Positions 8,081 through 17,001 of a stretch of DNA of 64,000 nt are shown here, one piece after another. Made by a program: the position numbers and the translations under genes. Numbering within the stretch: position 1 is the first letter of the stretch; every line of letters starts with the position of its first letter. The DNA is from Algorimicrobium hallyeonense (GTDB taxonomy: Bacteria; Bacteroidota; Bacteroidia; Flavobacteriales; Flavobacteriaceae): contig NZ_JBHSLA010000002.1 in NCBI RefSeq assembly GCF_042657385.1, positions 248,001-312,000 of the forward strand, in the 5' to 3' direction. The notes under the pieces are model-generated. The model did not search any database, was not told the origin of the DNA, and saw only the letters and a list, made by a program, of their open reading frames with translations.

Positions 8081-10543
8081 TTAGCCTTCGTAATCAAAAT
8101 CACCGCCACCATTGGATCCGCCACGGTCTTGACGTTTCTTCTGTTGGTTAAAGCGGTAAGTGAATGATACGTTGAAACTACGCTCACGCCATTGAAATTC
8201 TGATGTACTATAATACGTATCTGTTGATGTATTCATAGTACGTTTTCTACTATTAAGTAAATCACTTACATTGAAAGCAATAGATGCTTTTTCATTAAAT
8301 AAATCTTTGCTAAATGCCATATTTGCAGAGAAAACACCTTCACGCTCATTTTGTGCATCAGAAGAAGGTCCTCTATAATTTAAACTTGTTTGCCATTCTA
8401 TCTGACCTGGTAATGTGTATTTATTGTTTAAACGTGCAAACCAACTTGTATTATCATTATCTAGAGATAAACCGTTAGGGGTGGTTCCAATAACTGATTG
8501 TTGGAAAATATTAAAGTTGGCATTTACATTCCACTTTTTCATTGGGTTATACGTTACGGTAAACTCAAAACCATACCTATTCTCTTCTGCTAGGTTAATT
8601 GGCGTACGTTCTATTACGGCTAATTCTTGACCATCAACAGTTTCTGTTCTTCCTGTATCGAAACTTACAAAGCTAAATGCATCTGTAGCGTGTTGGTAGT
8701 AAGCGGAGGTATTTAAAGATACTTTACCAAACTTCTTGTAATAGCCCACATCAAATAAACCAGAATAACTAGGTGCCAACTCCGGGTTTCCTCTAAAAAT
8801 ACTGGTAACACTAGAACGAGAAGGAAACGGATTTATAAACCATGATCTTGGACGTTGAATACGTCTGCTATATCCCATAGTTACATTTTCATTATCACTT
8901 AACTCATAGCTTAAATTTACCGTTGGAAATAGACCATTATAGTCTTTTTTACTAAAATCACCACTTGTAGGTTGGTCAATAGTAATACGTGTATTTTCTA
9001 AACGTAATCCCAATAAGAACGAAAATTTACTACCAATTTTACTACCAAACTGGGTATAAGCCGCATTCACATATTCACGATAGTTTAAAAAGTTGGTTAG
9101 GCCTGTTGCATTTTCAAATTCATTGGTGCTCGTATTTAAAAGCGCTACATTATAATCTGTGTCTTGGTCATTAAAGTTTCCGCGATATCCTGCTTCAAAT
9201 TGACTTTTTTCACCGATTGGTAATACATAATCAGCTTGTAATAAAATACGACGTTGATCTTCAATAGTAGAAACTCGTTCAGAATTTATACCTTCAACAA
9301 ATACTTCAGAAAACTCATCTTCTGAATTATCTTCATATTGAAAATCTAATGTTAATTTGTGTCCACTGTTGTCAAAATCTTTCATAAAGTTTAATGCGTA
9401 CTGCATAACTTTATCTTCCTCTTCTTCTGGATCAAAACGATTAGATTCGGAAACAAAAGCACCATTAACGTCATACTGTGTTAATCTATTTGTTGTATTA
9501 CTTTCATTATCACCATTTCTGTAGGAAATAGATCCTGTTAAAGATGCCGAATCTGTAATATACCATTCCACACCAAAATTGGTGCTTATGCCTTTACGAA
9601 TACGGTCATAATCATTGGTTTCATCTACAAAAGTATCTGGTAAATCGCTTATTAAGTTACCCATACTATCATATTTTTTATTATAAAACTGTGTGTAGGT
9701 AGATGAGTTACCTGGAACTTTACGGTAGTCATAACTAGTCGTGTTAAAAATGTTAACATCTCCAGTTCTATAGTTAATATTTCCTGAAATTCCTGCCGAT
9801 TCTGGGTGACCAAAGTTTGCTGTAACCGCACCATTGAAACCTTGAAGTTTACTACGACGTAAAATAATATTTAAAATACCAGCAGTTCCTTCAGCGTCAT
9901 ATCTAGCAGAAGGCGAGGTAATAACTTCTACGCGTTCAATGGATTCGGCTGGTAATTGACGTAAGGCGTCTGTACTATTTAAACCTACCAATCCAGATGG
10001 TTTTCCGTTAATTAAAATCCTTACATTTTCATTACCACGTAAAGCTACATTTCCTTCCACATCCACAGATACCGAGGGAACATTGTCTAATACGTCACTA
10101 ACAGTACCACCTCTTACCGTTAAATCTTTACCTACATTGTATATTTTTTTATCTAGCTTAATTTCAACCGTTGTTGTTTCGGCTATAATCTCTACTTCGT
10201 CTAGTGCTTGCGCATTTTCAGCTAATCCAATTGTGCCTAAATTTTTATCTGAAGTAAGAACTTGGTTTGGAATTGTTAATTTGTCAAAGCCAATAAATTC
10301 TATGGTAACATCATAGGTTCCACTAGGAACAGGAATACTAAAAGCGCCTGATTCTGTTGTAATACCACCTGTAACAATTCGATTTTCAGCCTTATTAATA
10401 AAGGCAACAGTTGCGTATTCAAGTGGAAAATTAGTTGCTTTTTCAAATACTTTACCTGTTATGGTAACTTCTTTGTTGTTTTGAGCAGTCAGGTTGAATG
10501 CTGCTAAAACGATTAGGGAGAATGATAAAATTAGTTTATTCAT
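8081..10543 (-). CDS. TonB-dependent receptor-like outer-membrane beta-barrel protein
   Basis: The 820-aa protein starts with a signal peptide (MNKLILSFSLIVLAAFNLTAQ). Residues about 25-110 form a carboxypeptidase-D regulatory-like beta-sandwich (ITGKVFEKATNFPLEYATV...GTYDVTIEFIGF). A plug domain follows (GGTVSDVLDNVPSVSVDVEGNVALRG...LPAESIERVEVITSPSARYDAEGTAGILNIILR). The rest is a large barrel of the OMP_b-brl_3 type ending in an aromatic strand (FNVSFTYRF) and a short Gly/Asp tail. This subgroup has no SusD partner, and none is present here. The substrate is unknown. A TATTTTTG -7 box on the minus strand (10569-10576) lies 25 bases upstream of the start. Confidence 0.9.
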   Translation of the reverse strand: MNKLILSFSLIVLAAFNLTAQNNKEVTITGKVFEKATNFPLEYATVAFINKAENRIVTGGITTESGAFSIPVPSGTYDVTIEFIGFDKLTIPNQVLTSDKNLGTIGLAENAQALDEVEIIAETTTVEIKLDKKIYNVGKDLTVRGGTVSDVLDNVPSVSVDVEGNVALRGNENVRILINGKPSGLVGLNSTDALRQLPAESIERVEVITSPSARYDAEGTAGILNIILRRSKLQGFNGAVTANFGHPESAGISGNINYRTGDVNIFNTTSYDYRKVPGNSSTYTQFYNKKYDSMGNLISDLPDTFVDETNDYDRIRKGISTNFGVEWYITDSASLTGSISYRNGDNESNTTNRLTQYDVNGAFVSESNRFDPEEEEDKVMQYALNFMKDFDNSGHKLTLDFQYEDNSEDEFSEVFVEGINSERVSTIEDQRRILLQADYVLPIGEKSQFEAGYRGNFNDQDTDYNVALLNTSTNEFENATGLTNFLNYREYVNAAYTQFGSKIGSKFSFLLGLRLENTRITIDQPTSGDFSKKDYNGLFPTVNLSYELSDNENVTMGYSRRIQRPRSWFINPFPSRSSVTSIFRGNPELAPSYSGLFDVGYYKKFGKVSLNTSAYYQHATDAFSFVSFDTGRTETVDGQELAVIERTPINLAEENRYGFEFTVTYNPMKKWNVNANFNIFQQSVIGTTPNGLSLDNDNTSWFARLNNKYTLPGQIEWQTSLNYRGPSSDAQNEREGVFSANMAFSKDLFNEKASIAFNVSDLLNSRKRTMNTSTDTYYSTSEFQWRERSFNVSFTYRFNQQKKRQDRGGSNGGGDFDYEG

Positions 10544-10653
10544 GAATCTATTTTTGCGTATAAGACTGCAAAAATAGCCTTTGGTTTAAAGGGTTTTGGT
10601 TAAAAATTTGTTAAATAAAAAAGCTTCAATTTTAACAATCAAAGCCTTTAATT

Positions 10654-10995
10654 TTAAATGATTTCGAAGATATTTTCTGGTGGTCTGCCAATTACAGCTT
10701 GCTTACCATTTACAACAATCGGGCGCTCAATTAGTTTCGGGTTTTTAACCATGGCTGAAACAATTTCGGCATCCGACAAATCGTTACCTTTATACTGTTC
10801 TTTCCAAATGGCCTCGTTTTTTCTAACCAAATCTATAGGTTTTATACCTAATAAGGATATAACATTTTTGAGTTCAGCTTCCGAAGGCACATCATCTAAA
10901 TATTTTTTCACCTCAAACGGTTTCCCTGAATTTTCTAAAATTTCCAATCCACTTCTGCTTTTGCTACAGCGATTATTGTGATAAATTGTTATCAT
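10654..10995 (-). CDS. ArsC-family protein (arsenate reductase-like)
   Basis: The 113-aa thioredoxin-fold protein has the glutaredoxin-dependent ArsC layout: C10 in NNRCSKSR, then R58 in LVRKNE, R91 in LIERPIVV and R104 in IGRPPENI, which align with the catalytic cysteine and the three arsenate-site arginines of E. coli ArsC. The family also includes Spx/YffB-like proteins, but the three arginines favour the ArsC branch. No arsR, arsB or acr3 gene is nearby, so a dedicated arsenic operon is not present. It lies 9 bases downstream of prfB and is probably co-transcribed with it. Confidence 0.82.
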   Translation of the reverse strand: MITIYHNNRCSKSRSGLEILENSGKPFEVKKYLDDVPSEAELKNVISLLGIKPIDLVRKNEAIWKEQYKGNDLSDAEIVSAMVKNPKLIERPIVVNGKQAVIGRPPENIFEII

Positions 10996-11004
10996 AATTT
11001 ATTT

Positions 11005-12115
11005 TTATAGTTTATCCGTTTCTTCTGTTTTTTGCCCCATCATCATTAAATAGGCTTTTAAAAATGGTTCAATATCACCATCCATAACGGCATCTACATT
11101 TCCAGTTTCATGAGCGGTTCTTACATCTTTAACTAATTTATAAGGATGCATCACATAATTACGAATTTGACTTCCCCATTCAATTTTCATTTTATCGGCC
11201 TCAATATCATCACGTTGCGCGAGCTGTTTTTGCAATTCAATTTCATATAATTGCGATTTCAACATTTGCATTGCACGTGAGCGGTTATCGTGTTGCGATC
11301 GTGTTTCACTACAAGAAATCTGAATACCTGACGGTTTGTGGGTTAGCTGAACTTTCGTTTCAACTTTATTTACATTTTGACCTCCAGCACCACTAGAGCG
11401 TGCTGTAGTAATTTCAATATCTGCTGGGTTAATATCTATTTCAATCGTATCATCAACTAAAGGGTACACATAAACCGAAGCAAAACTAGTATGGCGCTTG
11501 GCATTACTATCAAAAGGAGAAATCCGTACCAAACGATGCACCCCATTTTCACCTTTCAGCCATCCAAAGGCAAAATCGCCTTCTAGTTCCAAGGTTACGG
11601 TTTTAATTCCGGCCACATCACCTGCTTGGAAGTTTAACTCCTTAACTTTAAAGCCACTTTTTTCGGCATACATTAAATACATACGCATCAGCATGCTTGC
11701 CCAATCACAACTCTCCGTACCACCGGCTCCAGCCGTAATTTGTAATACAGCGCTTAAACTATCACCTTCTTCCGAAAGCATGTTTTTAAACTCTAAATCT
11801 TCAATAAGGGTTTCGGTTTTTTCAAAACGACTTTCTAAATCTTCGGCCGTGGCTTCACCTTCTTTATAGAACTCATAAATAACTTCTAAATCTTCGTGAA
11901 GTGAGACACCTTCTTCATATCCAGAAACCCATTTCTTTTTATTTCTTAAGGATTGCATAATGGCTTCGGCAGCCTTGGAGTCATTCCAAAAATTAGGATC
12001 GAAGGTTTGTTCCTCTTCGTTTTGAATTTCAATTAGTTTGGCATCTACGTCAAAGATAGTGCCTTAATTTCTCAAGGCGGTTTTTTAGATCTTTAATTTG
12101 ATCTGAAGTAATCAT
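11005..12115 (-). CDS. prfB: Peptide chain release factor 2 (needs programmed +1 frameshift)
   Basis: RF2 recognises UGA and UAA and triggers release of the finished protein. The true start is the ATG at 12113-12115. A first 21-codon segment reads MITSDQIKDLKNRLEKLRHYL and meets an in-frame TGA at 12050-12052. Skipping one T (CTT T GAC) joins DVDAKLIEIQNEEEQ and continues to the stop at 11005, giving 369 aa. The catalytic GGQ is in SSGAGGQNVNK and the RF2 codon-recognition region is intact. A conventional start inside the second segment, at 11958, would lose about 50 N-terminal residues. A -7 box TATTTTTG on the minus strand (12132-12139) lies just upstream. The ArsC-like gene follows after 9 bases. 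Confidence 0.95.
12049..12064 (-). promoter_or_regulatory. prfB: prfB programmed +1 frameshift site
   Basis: On the minus strand the sequence is AGG CAC TAT CTT TGA C. The slippery CTT precedes the in-frame TGA, which is followed by C, the weakest stop context. The AGG (12062-12064) corresponds to the internal Shine-Dalgarno-like element that stimulates shifting in other bacteria. RF2 shortage lets the ribosome shift, so the protein regulates its own synthesis. Confidence 0.93.
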
Positions 12116-12205
12116 AGCTTTTAAATTTTAACAAAAATATAATTAAAAGCGCCAACAGAAAACTTAAAATGGATTAATTTTAAGCCAAATTTAATAGTTG
12201 TTTTT

Positions 12206-13231
12206 ATGAAAATTGATTTACGAAGCGATACAGTTACCAAACCAACAAAAGGGATGTTGGACGCTATGTTATCTGCTCAAGTCGGCGATGATGTCTATAA
12301 AGAAGATGAAACGGTAAATGCACTAGAGGAGCGGTTAGCCAAACTATTTGGAAAGCCTAAAGCCTTATTTTTTCCTACAGGAACTATGGCGAACCAAACC
12401 GCCATAAAACTGCATACCAATCCTGGCGACCAGGTGATTTGCGATAAAGATGCCCATATTTATCATTATGAAGGTGGAGGGGTGTCCTTTAATAGTGGTG
12501 TTTCTTGTAAATTATTAGAAGGCAATCATGGTATGTTTACCGCAGCGCAAGTTATAGATGCCATTAATCCGCCGGATTTTTATCACAGTCCTTTAACCAA
12601 ACTCGTTGAAGTTGAAAACACCGCAAATAGAGGTGGAGGTTCGTGTTGGGATTTTGAAGAATTGAAAAAAATTCGAACTGTTTGTGATACCAATGAATTA
12701 GGTTTTCATTTAGATGGCGCTCGTTTGTGGAATGCATTGGTAGCTAAAAATGAAACCGCTCAAGATTATGGTCAGGTATTCGATACCATTTCAGTTTGTT
12801 TAAGTAAAGGATTGGGTTGCCCAATTGGTTCCGTTTTAATTGGCGATGAAGCAATCATGCAAAACGCCATTAGAATCCGAAAAATTCTTGGAGGTGGTAT
12901 GCGACAAGTTGGTTATTTGGCCGCTGCCGGCTTATTTGCTTTAGATAATCATGTGGAGCGTTTAGCTGACGATCATCAAAAAGCTAAAGAAATGGGCGTT
13001 GTTTTACAGTCCTTACCATTTATAAAGAAAGTCGTTCCTGTTGAAACTAATATTGTTATTTTTGAATTAGCGGAACGTGAAAAAGAAGCCAAGTTTCTAA
13101 ACTATTTTTCAGAAAAAGGAATTCGATTAAGTGGTATGGGAAGTGGAAAGTTGCGTATAGTTACCCATTTAGATTACACCGATTCCATGCATGACTACTT
13201 TATGACGGTTTTAAGCGGTGCAACGGTATAA
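12206..13231 (+). CDS. ltaE: Low-specificity L-threonine aldolase
   Basis: The 341-aa fold-type I PLP enzyme splits L-threonine or allo-threonine into glycine and acetaldehyde. Signature features are DLRSDTVTKPT at the N-terminus, GTMANQ (59-64) for phosphate binding, H84 stacking on PLP in DKDAHIYHYEGGG, D170 and R173 in FHLDGARLWNA, and Schiff-base lysine K201 in SKGLGCPIGS. Length matches the family. It is a single gene. Its role is glycine supply or threonine breakdown. Confidence 0.93.
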   Translation: MKIDLRSDTVTKPTKGMLDAMLSAQVGDDVYKEDETVNALEERLAKLFGKPKALFFPTGTMANQTAIKLHTNPGDQVICDKDAHIYHYEGGGVSFNSGVSCKLLEGNHGMFTAAQVIDAINPPDFYHSPLTKLVEVENTANRGGGSCWDFEELKKIRTVCDTNELGFHLDGARLWNALVAKNETAQDYGQVFDTISVCLSKGLGCPIGSVLIGDEAIMQNAIRIRKILGGGMRQVGYLAAAGLFALDNHVERLADDHQKAKEMGVVLQSLPFIKKVVPVETNIVIFELAEREKEAKFLNYFSEKGIRLSGMGSGKLRIVTHLDYTDSMHDYFMTVLSGATV

Positions 13232-13287
13232 AGTATTTTATTGTCATTCAGAAATAGGCAAGATTAAAGGAAACGCTAATCCACCCT

Positions 13288-13611
13288 TTATTTAAACATA
13301 TCCATTCCAGGAATGTTTGGCATGCCATCTTTAGCAACCGCCGCGATTTCAGTTTCATGAACTTGACTAGCGCGCTCAATGGCTTTATTTAAGGTTAGAA
13401 CCAAATAATCTTCAAGCGCTTCCTTGTCTTCTAAAAGCGCTTCGTCAATACTAATATCTTTAATGGTTCTATTGGCCGTAATCGTGATTTTCAATTTATT
13501 ATCTGCGCTCGTTTCATCAATAAGCACGGAATTTAAACGCATTTTTGTTTCTTCAACTTTCTTTTGGGTTTCTTTAATTTTACCCATCATTCCCATAAGA
13601 TCTCCAAACAT
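13288..13611 (-). CDS. YbaB/EbfC family nucleoid-associated protein
   Basis: Starting at the ATG at 13609-13611 gives the family-typical MFGDLMGMMGKIKETQKKVEETK and 107 aa; a longer frame from 13638 adds nine residues not expected in the family. The protein has the N-terminal helix, central beta hairpin (LKITITANRTIKDISIDEALL) and C-terminal helix of the dimeric DNA-binding tweezers fold. In other bacteria it binds DNA and is often linked to dnaX/recR, which are not adjacent here. A TAGCTTTG -7 box on the minus strand (13636-13643) supports the start choice. Confidence 0.85.
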   Translation of the reverse strand: MFGDLMGMMGKIKETQKKVEETKMRLNSVLIDETSADNKLKITITANRTIKDISIDEALLEDKEALEDYLVLTLNKAIERASQVHETEIAAVAKDGMPNIPGMDMFK

Positions 13612-13654
13612 AATAATATCAATTTTTATTAGATACAAAGCTATTTAATTTTTC

Positions 13655-13662
13655 TATTTTTG
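13655..13662 (+). promoter_or_regulatory. -7 element of the oligopeptidase B promoter
   Basis: TATTTTTG, a perfect TAnnTTTG match. No clear -33 TTG is visible at the right distance. Transcription from about 13669 would leave a 17-base leader before the TTG start at 13686. Confidence 0.5.
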
Positions 13663-13685
13663 CCAGCTGATTAAACCCTCTTTTT

Positions 13686-15743
13686 TTGAAAAAAATATCC
13701 AACCCTCCAATAGCTAAAAAAATAGCGAAATCTCTAATTATACATGGAGATGAACGTATAGATAATTATTTCTGGCTTAACGATCGGGAGAATTCAGAAG
13801 TTATAGACTATTTGAACGCCGAAAATGTTTACACCGAAGCCGTAATGAAGCCTACGGAAAATTTTCAAAAATCACTTTTTGAGGAAATGAAAGCGCGAAT
13901 CAAGGAAGATGATGAGTCTGTGCCATACTTCTATAACGGGTATTGGTACATAACACGTTTTGAAACTGGAAAGGATTATCCTATTTATACGCGTAAAAAA
14001 GAGTCGTTAGAAGCTGAAGAGTACATTATGTTTGATTGTAATGTACTGGCTAAAAAACATAAATACTTTAAGTTAGGTGGTATTTCTATAAGTCCAGATA
14101 ATACTATGGCTGCGTTTTCGGTGGATACGGTAAGCCGACGTCAATACACCATCCAAATAAAGAATTTAGAAACAGGGAAATTACATCCTAATAAAATTAA
14201 AAACACCACAGGTGGTTGTACTTGGGCAAGTGATAATAAAACAGTTTTTTATTCGGTAAAGGACCCTGTGACCTTACGTGCTTATAAAATATTTAAGCAT
14301 AATATAAATGAGAAAGCGTCAGAAGATAAAGAGGTTTATCATGAAAAAGATGAAACTTTTAATGCTTTTGTATATAAAACAAAGTCTAGGAAGTATATTG
14401 TTGTTGGCTCTTCAAGTACCTTAACGTCTGAGTATCGCATATTGTCAGCTGATAATCCGGATGGTGAATTTAAGATGTTTCAGGAACGTGAACGCGGATT
14501 GGAATATGCTATAGCGCATTATAATGATGCCTTTTATATTATTACAAATAATGATAAAGCCATTAATTTCAAACTTCAAAAAACCCCAGAAACTGATACA
14601 GGTAAAACGCATTGGGTAGATGTTATTCCGCACAGACCAGATGTGCTTTTAGAGGATATAGAAATATTTCGCGACTATTATGTACTTAACGAACGCATTA
14701 AAGGTCTTAATAAATTACGTGTTATTAGTTGGAGTGGTACCGAAGATTATTATTTACCTTTTAACAGTGAAACCTATACAGCCTATTTAGGAAATAATCC
14801 AGAGTTTAACTCAAATGTTTTGCGGTATGGTTACAACGCTATGACAACGCCAAGTTCTGTAATGGAATTTGATTTTAAAACGAAAACAAACACCATTCTA
14901 AAAGAACAAGATGTTTTAGGTAACTTTAATAAGGATGATTATACCTCTGAACGCATTTGGGCAACAGCCAGAGATGGAGAAAAAATTCCGATGTCTGTCG
15001 TTCATAAAAAAGGGATAAAAAAAGATGGAAAAAATCCGGTGTTGTTATATGCTTATGGCTCTTATGGTGCTACAATAGATCCTTATTTTTCTACTATCCG
15101 TTTAAGTTTATTGGATCGCGGTTTTATTTATGTCATTGCTCATATTCGAGGCGGCGAATATTTAGGGCGCGATTGGTATGAGAACGGTAAATTATTAAAG
15201 AAAGAAAATACGTTTTCAGATTTTATAGATTGTTCCAAGTATCTCATTGAACAAAATTATACAACAACAAAACAGTTGTATGCTAATGGCGGTTCAGCAG
15301 GTGGTTTACTTATGGGAGCTATTATTAATAGAAATCCTGAATTATATAATGGCGTGGTAGCAGCTGTTCCATTTGTAGATGTTGTAACAACAATGTTGGA
15401 TGATTCCATTCCACTAACAACAGGCGAATATGACGAATGGGGAAACCCTAATGAAGAAACCTATTATCATTATATGAAATCTTATTCACCTTATGACAAC
15501 GTAAAAGCACAGAACTATCCAAATCTTTTGGTTACAACAGGAATTCACGATTCTCAAGTTCAGTATTGGGAACCCGCCAAATGGGTTGCCAAATTACGCG
15601 ATTTAAAAACCGATTCAAACATATTATTGTTACAAGTTGATATGCATACGGGGCATGGCGGTGCTTCTGGACGATTTGAGAGTTTAAAAGAAGTGGCATT
15701 GGAGTACGCGTTTTTACTGGATTTAGAGGGAATTAACCAATAG
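13686..15743 (+). CDS. ptrB: Oligopeptidase B-like prolyl oligopeptidase (S9A)
   Basis: The 685-aa serine peptidase has an N-terminal seven-blade propeller (about 70-400) and a C-terminal alpha/beta hydrolase. Catalytic residues are S537 in NGGSAGGLLMG, D622 in TGIHDSQVQYWEP and H657 in HTGHGG. The N-terminus (HGDERIDNYFWLNDRENSEVIDYLNAEN) and the RGGGEYLGRDWYE-like segment (IRGGEYLGRDWYENGK) are oligopeptidase B hallmarks; the family cuts after basic residues in short peptides. There is no signal peptide, so it is cytoplasmic. The start is a TTG: an in-frame stop lies at 13668-13670 and no ATG occurs in the first 50 codons. Confidence 0.9.
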   Translation: MKKISNPPIAKKIAKSLIIHGDERIDNYFWLNDRENSEVIDYLNAENVYTEAVMKPTENFQKSLFEEMKARIKEDDESVPYFYNGYWYITRFETGKDYPIYTRKKESLEAEEYIMFDCNVLAKKHKYFKLGGISISPDNTMAAFSVDTVSRRQYTIQIKNLETGKLHPNKIKNTTGGCTWASDNKTVFYSVKDPVTLRAYKIFKHNINEKASEDKEVYHEKDETFNAFVYKTKSRKYIVVGSSSTLTSEYRILSADNPDGEFKMFQERERGLEYAIAHYNDAFYIITNNDKAINFKLQKTPETDTGKTHWVDVIPHRPDVLLEDIEIFRDYYVLNERIKGLNKLRVISWSGTEDYYLPFNSETYTAYLGNNPEFNSNVLRYGYNAMTTPSSVMEFDFKTKTNTILKEQDVLGNFNKDDYTSERIWATARDGEKIPMSVVHKKGIKKDGKNPVLLYAYGSYGATIDPYFSTIRLSLLDRGFIYVIAHIRGGEYLGRDWYENGKLLKKENTFSDFIDCSKYLIEQNYTTTKQLYANGGSAGGLLMGAIINRNPELYNGVVAAVPFVDVVTTMLDDSIPLTTGEYDEWGNPNEETYYHYMKSYSPYDNVKAQNYPNLLVTTGIHDSQVQYWEPAKWVAKLRDLKTDSNILLLQVDMHTGHGGASGRFESLKEVALEYAFLLDLEGINQ

Positions 15744-15758
15744 TTAAAAAAAAAGTTG

Positions 15759-15766
15759 TATTTTTG
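15759..15766 (+). promoter_or_regulatory. -7 element upstream of the cysteate-synthase-like gene
   Basis: TATTTTTG matches TAnnTTTG. It implies a start of transcription near 15773 and so favours the ATG at 15819 over the upstream ATG at 15756. No convincing -33 element is visible. Confidence 0.45.
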
Positions 15767-15818
15767 CGAGGTTTTAAGCTGCATTTTACCAAAAAATGGA
15801 GTTACTCAAATAGCAAAT

Positions 15819-16856
15819 ATGGGACACAAAAATCAAGTTTACAATAGCGTGTTAGATCTTATTGGTAGCACGCCTTTAATAAAATTGAATACAATTACAG
15901 CACCTTTTAATGGTAACTATTTTGCAAAGGTAGAAGCCTTTAATCCAGGACACTCTTCCAAAGATAGAATTGCACTATACATCATTGAACAAGCTGAAAA
16001 GCAAGGTATTTTAAAACCTGGCGACACTATAATAGAAACAACCTCTGGAAACACTGGTTTTAGTTTAGCTATGGTGAGTATCATAAAGGGATATAAATGT
16101 ATTTTGGCGGTGAGTTCAAAGTCGTCTCCAGATAAGATTGATATGCTAAAAACCATGGGAGCCAAAGTATACGTTTGTCCAGCACATGTAGCTGCAGACG
16201 ATCCGAGATCCTATTACGAAGTTGCCAAACGTTTACATGAAGAAACAGCAGGTTCTATTTATATCAACCAATATTTTAACGAATTAAATATAGACGCCCA
16301 TTACCATTCTACGGGTCCAGAAATTTGGAGTCAAACCGAAGGTAAAATCACGCATTTAGTGGCGTGTAGTGGTACCGGAGGAACTATTTCTGGAATTGCT
16401 AAATATTTAAAAGAACAAAATCCGGATATTAAAATTTTAGGCGTAGATGCCTATGGTTCTGTGTTGAAGAAATATCATGAAACACGGGAATTTGACGAGA
16501 AAGAAATCTATCCATACCGTATAGAAGGTTTAGGAAAAAACTTAATTCCAACAGCTACTGAATTTGATGCAATTGATGAATTTGTAAAAGTAACCGATGA
16601 AGAAAGTGCACTTACAGCTCGTGAAATTGCTAAAACCGAAGGTTTATTCGTAGGGTATACTTCTGGCGCAGCTATGCAAGCCATCAAACAATTAAATGAA
16701 GAAAATGCATTTGGTGAAAATGATGTCATTGTTGTTGTTTTTCCAGATCACGGTTCACGTTATATGAGTAAAATTTATAGCGATACATGGATGAAGGAAC
16801 AAGGCTTTTTAGATACTGCCAAAGTAAAAGATAAAGAAGACATCGAATTTATTTAA
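15819..16856 (+). CDS. Cysteine-synthase-family PLP enzyme, probable cysteate synthase of sulfonolipid synthesis
   Basis: From ATG 15819 the protein has 345 aa and starts MGHKNQVYNSVLDLIGSTPLIKLN, as expected for fold-type II beta-replacement enzymes. PLP lysine K48 lies in GHSSKDRIA, the substrate loop is ETTSGNTGFSLAM, and the phosphate loop is ACSGTGGTISGI. By family alone it could be O-acetylserine sulfhydrylase, cystathionine beta-synthase or a cysteate synthase. The next gene is an alpha-oxoamine-synthase-type acyltransferase. That pairing matches the capnine pathway known from Flavobacterium and Capnocytophaga, where such an enzyme makes cysteate. The cysteate assignment is inference from context; the fold assignment is firm. 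A frame extending to 15756 exists but starts upstream of the likely transcription start. Confidence 0.8.
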   Translation: MGHKNQVYNSVLDLIGSTPLIKLNTITAPFNGNYFAKVEAFNPGHSSKDRIALYIIEQAEKQGILKPGDTIIETTSGNTGFSLAMVSIIKGYKCILAVSSKSSPDKIDMLKTMGAKVYVCPAHVAADDPRSYYEVAKRLHEETAGSIYINQYFNELNIDAHYHSTGPEIWSQTEGKITHLVACSGTGGTISGIAKYLKEQNPDIKILGVDAYGSVLKKYHETREFDEKEIYPYRIEGLGKNLIPTATEFDAIDEFVKVTDEESALTAREIAKTEGLFVGYTSGAAMQAIKQLNEENAFGENDVIVVVFPDHGSRYMSKIYSDTWMKEQGFLDTAKVKDKEDIEFI

Positions 16857-16872
16857 GGATGTCCGCATATAT

Positions 16873-16920
16873 AACACATGATAGTTAGCTCTAAACATTT
16901 TTAGTTAACTATCATGTGTT
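16873..16920 (+). terminator. Long hairpin between the two capnine-locus genes
   Basis: The arms aacacatgatagtta (16873-16887) and taactatcatgtgtt (16906-16920) are perfectly complementary over 15 bp, and ctaaa/tttag inside the loop can pair further. No T run follows, so it is an unusual terminator or an RNA-stabilising or attenuating structure. Confidence 0.5.
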
Positions 16921-16948
16921 GTTAATAATAGAACGTAAAATTATTATG

Positions 16949-16975
16949 TTGTGAAATTTTAAATATCTAATTTTG
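16949..16975 (+). promoter_or_regulatory. Possible promoter of the cysteate acyltransferase-like gene
   Basis: TTG at 16949-16951 and TAATTTTG at 16968-16975 with a 16-base spacer, slightly short for this promoter type. It would start transcription near 16982, 20 bases before the ATG at 17002. Confidence 0.5.
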
Positions 16976-17001
16976 CATCATCTAACTAGATTAATAGCTT
17001 T

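Noticed and set aside
10654..10995. Arsenic-resistance operon
   Set aside because: Only the ArsC-like gene is present; it is attached to prfB and no regulator or efflux pump gene is adjacent.
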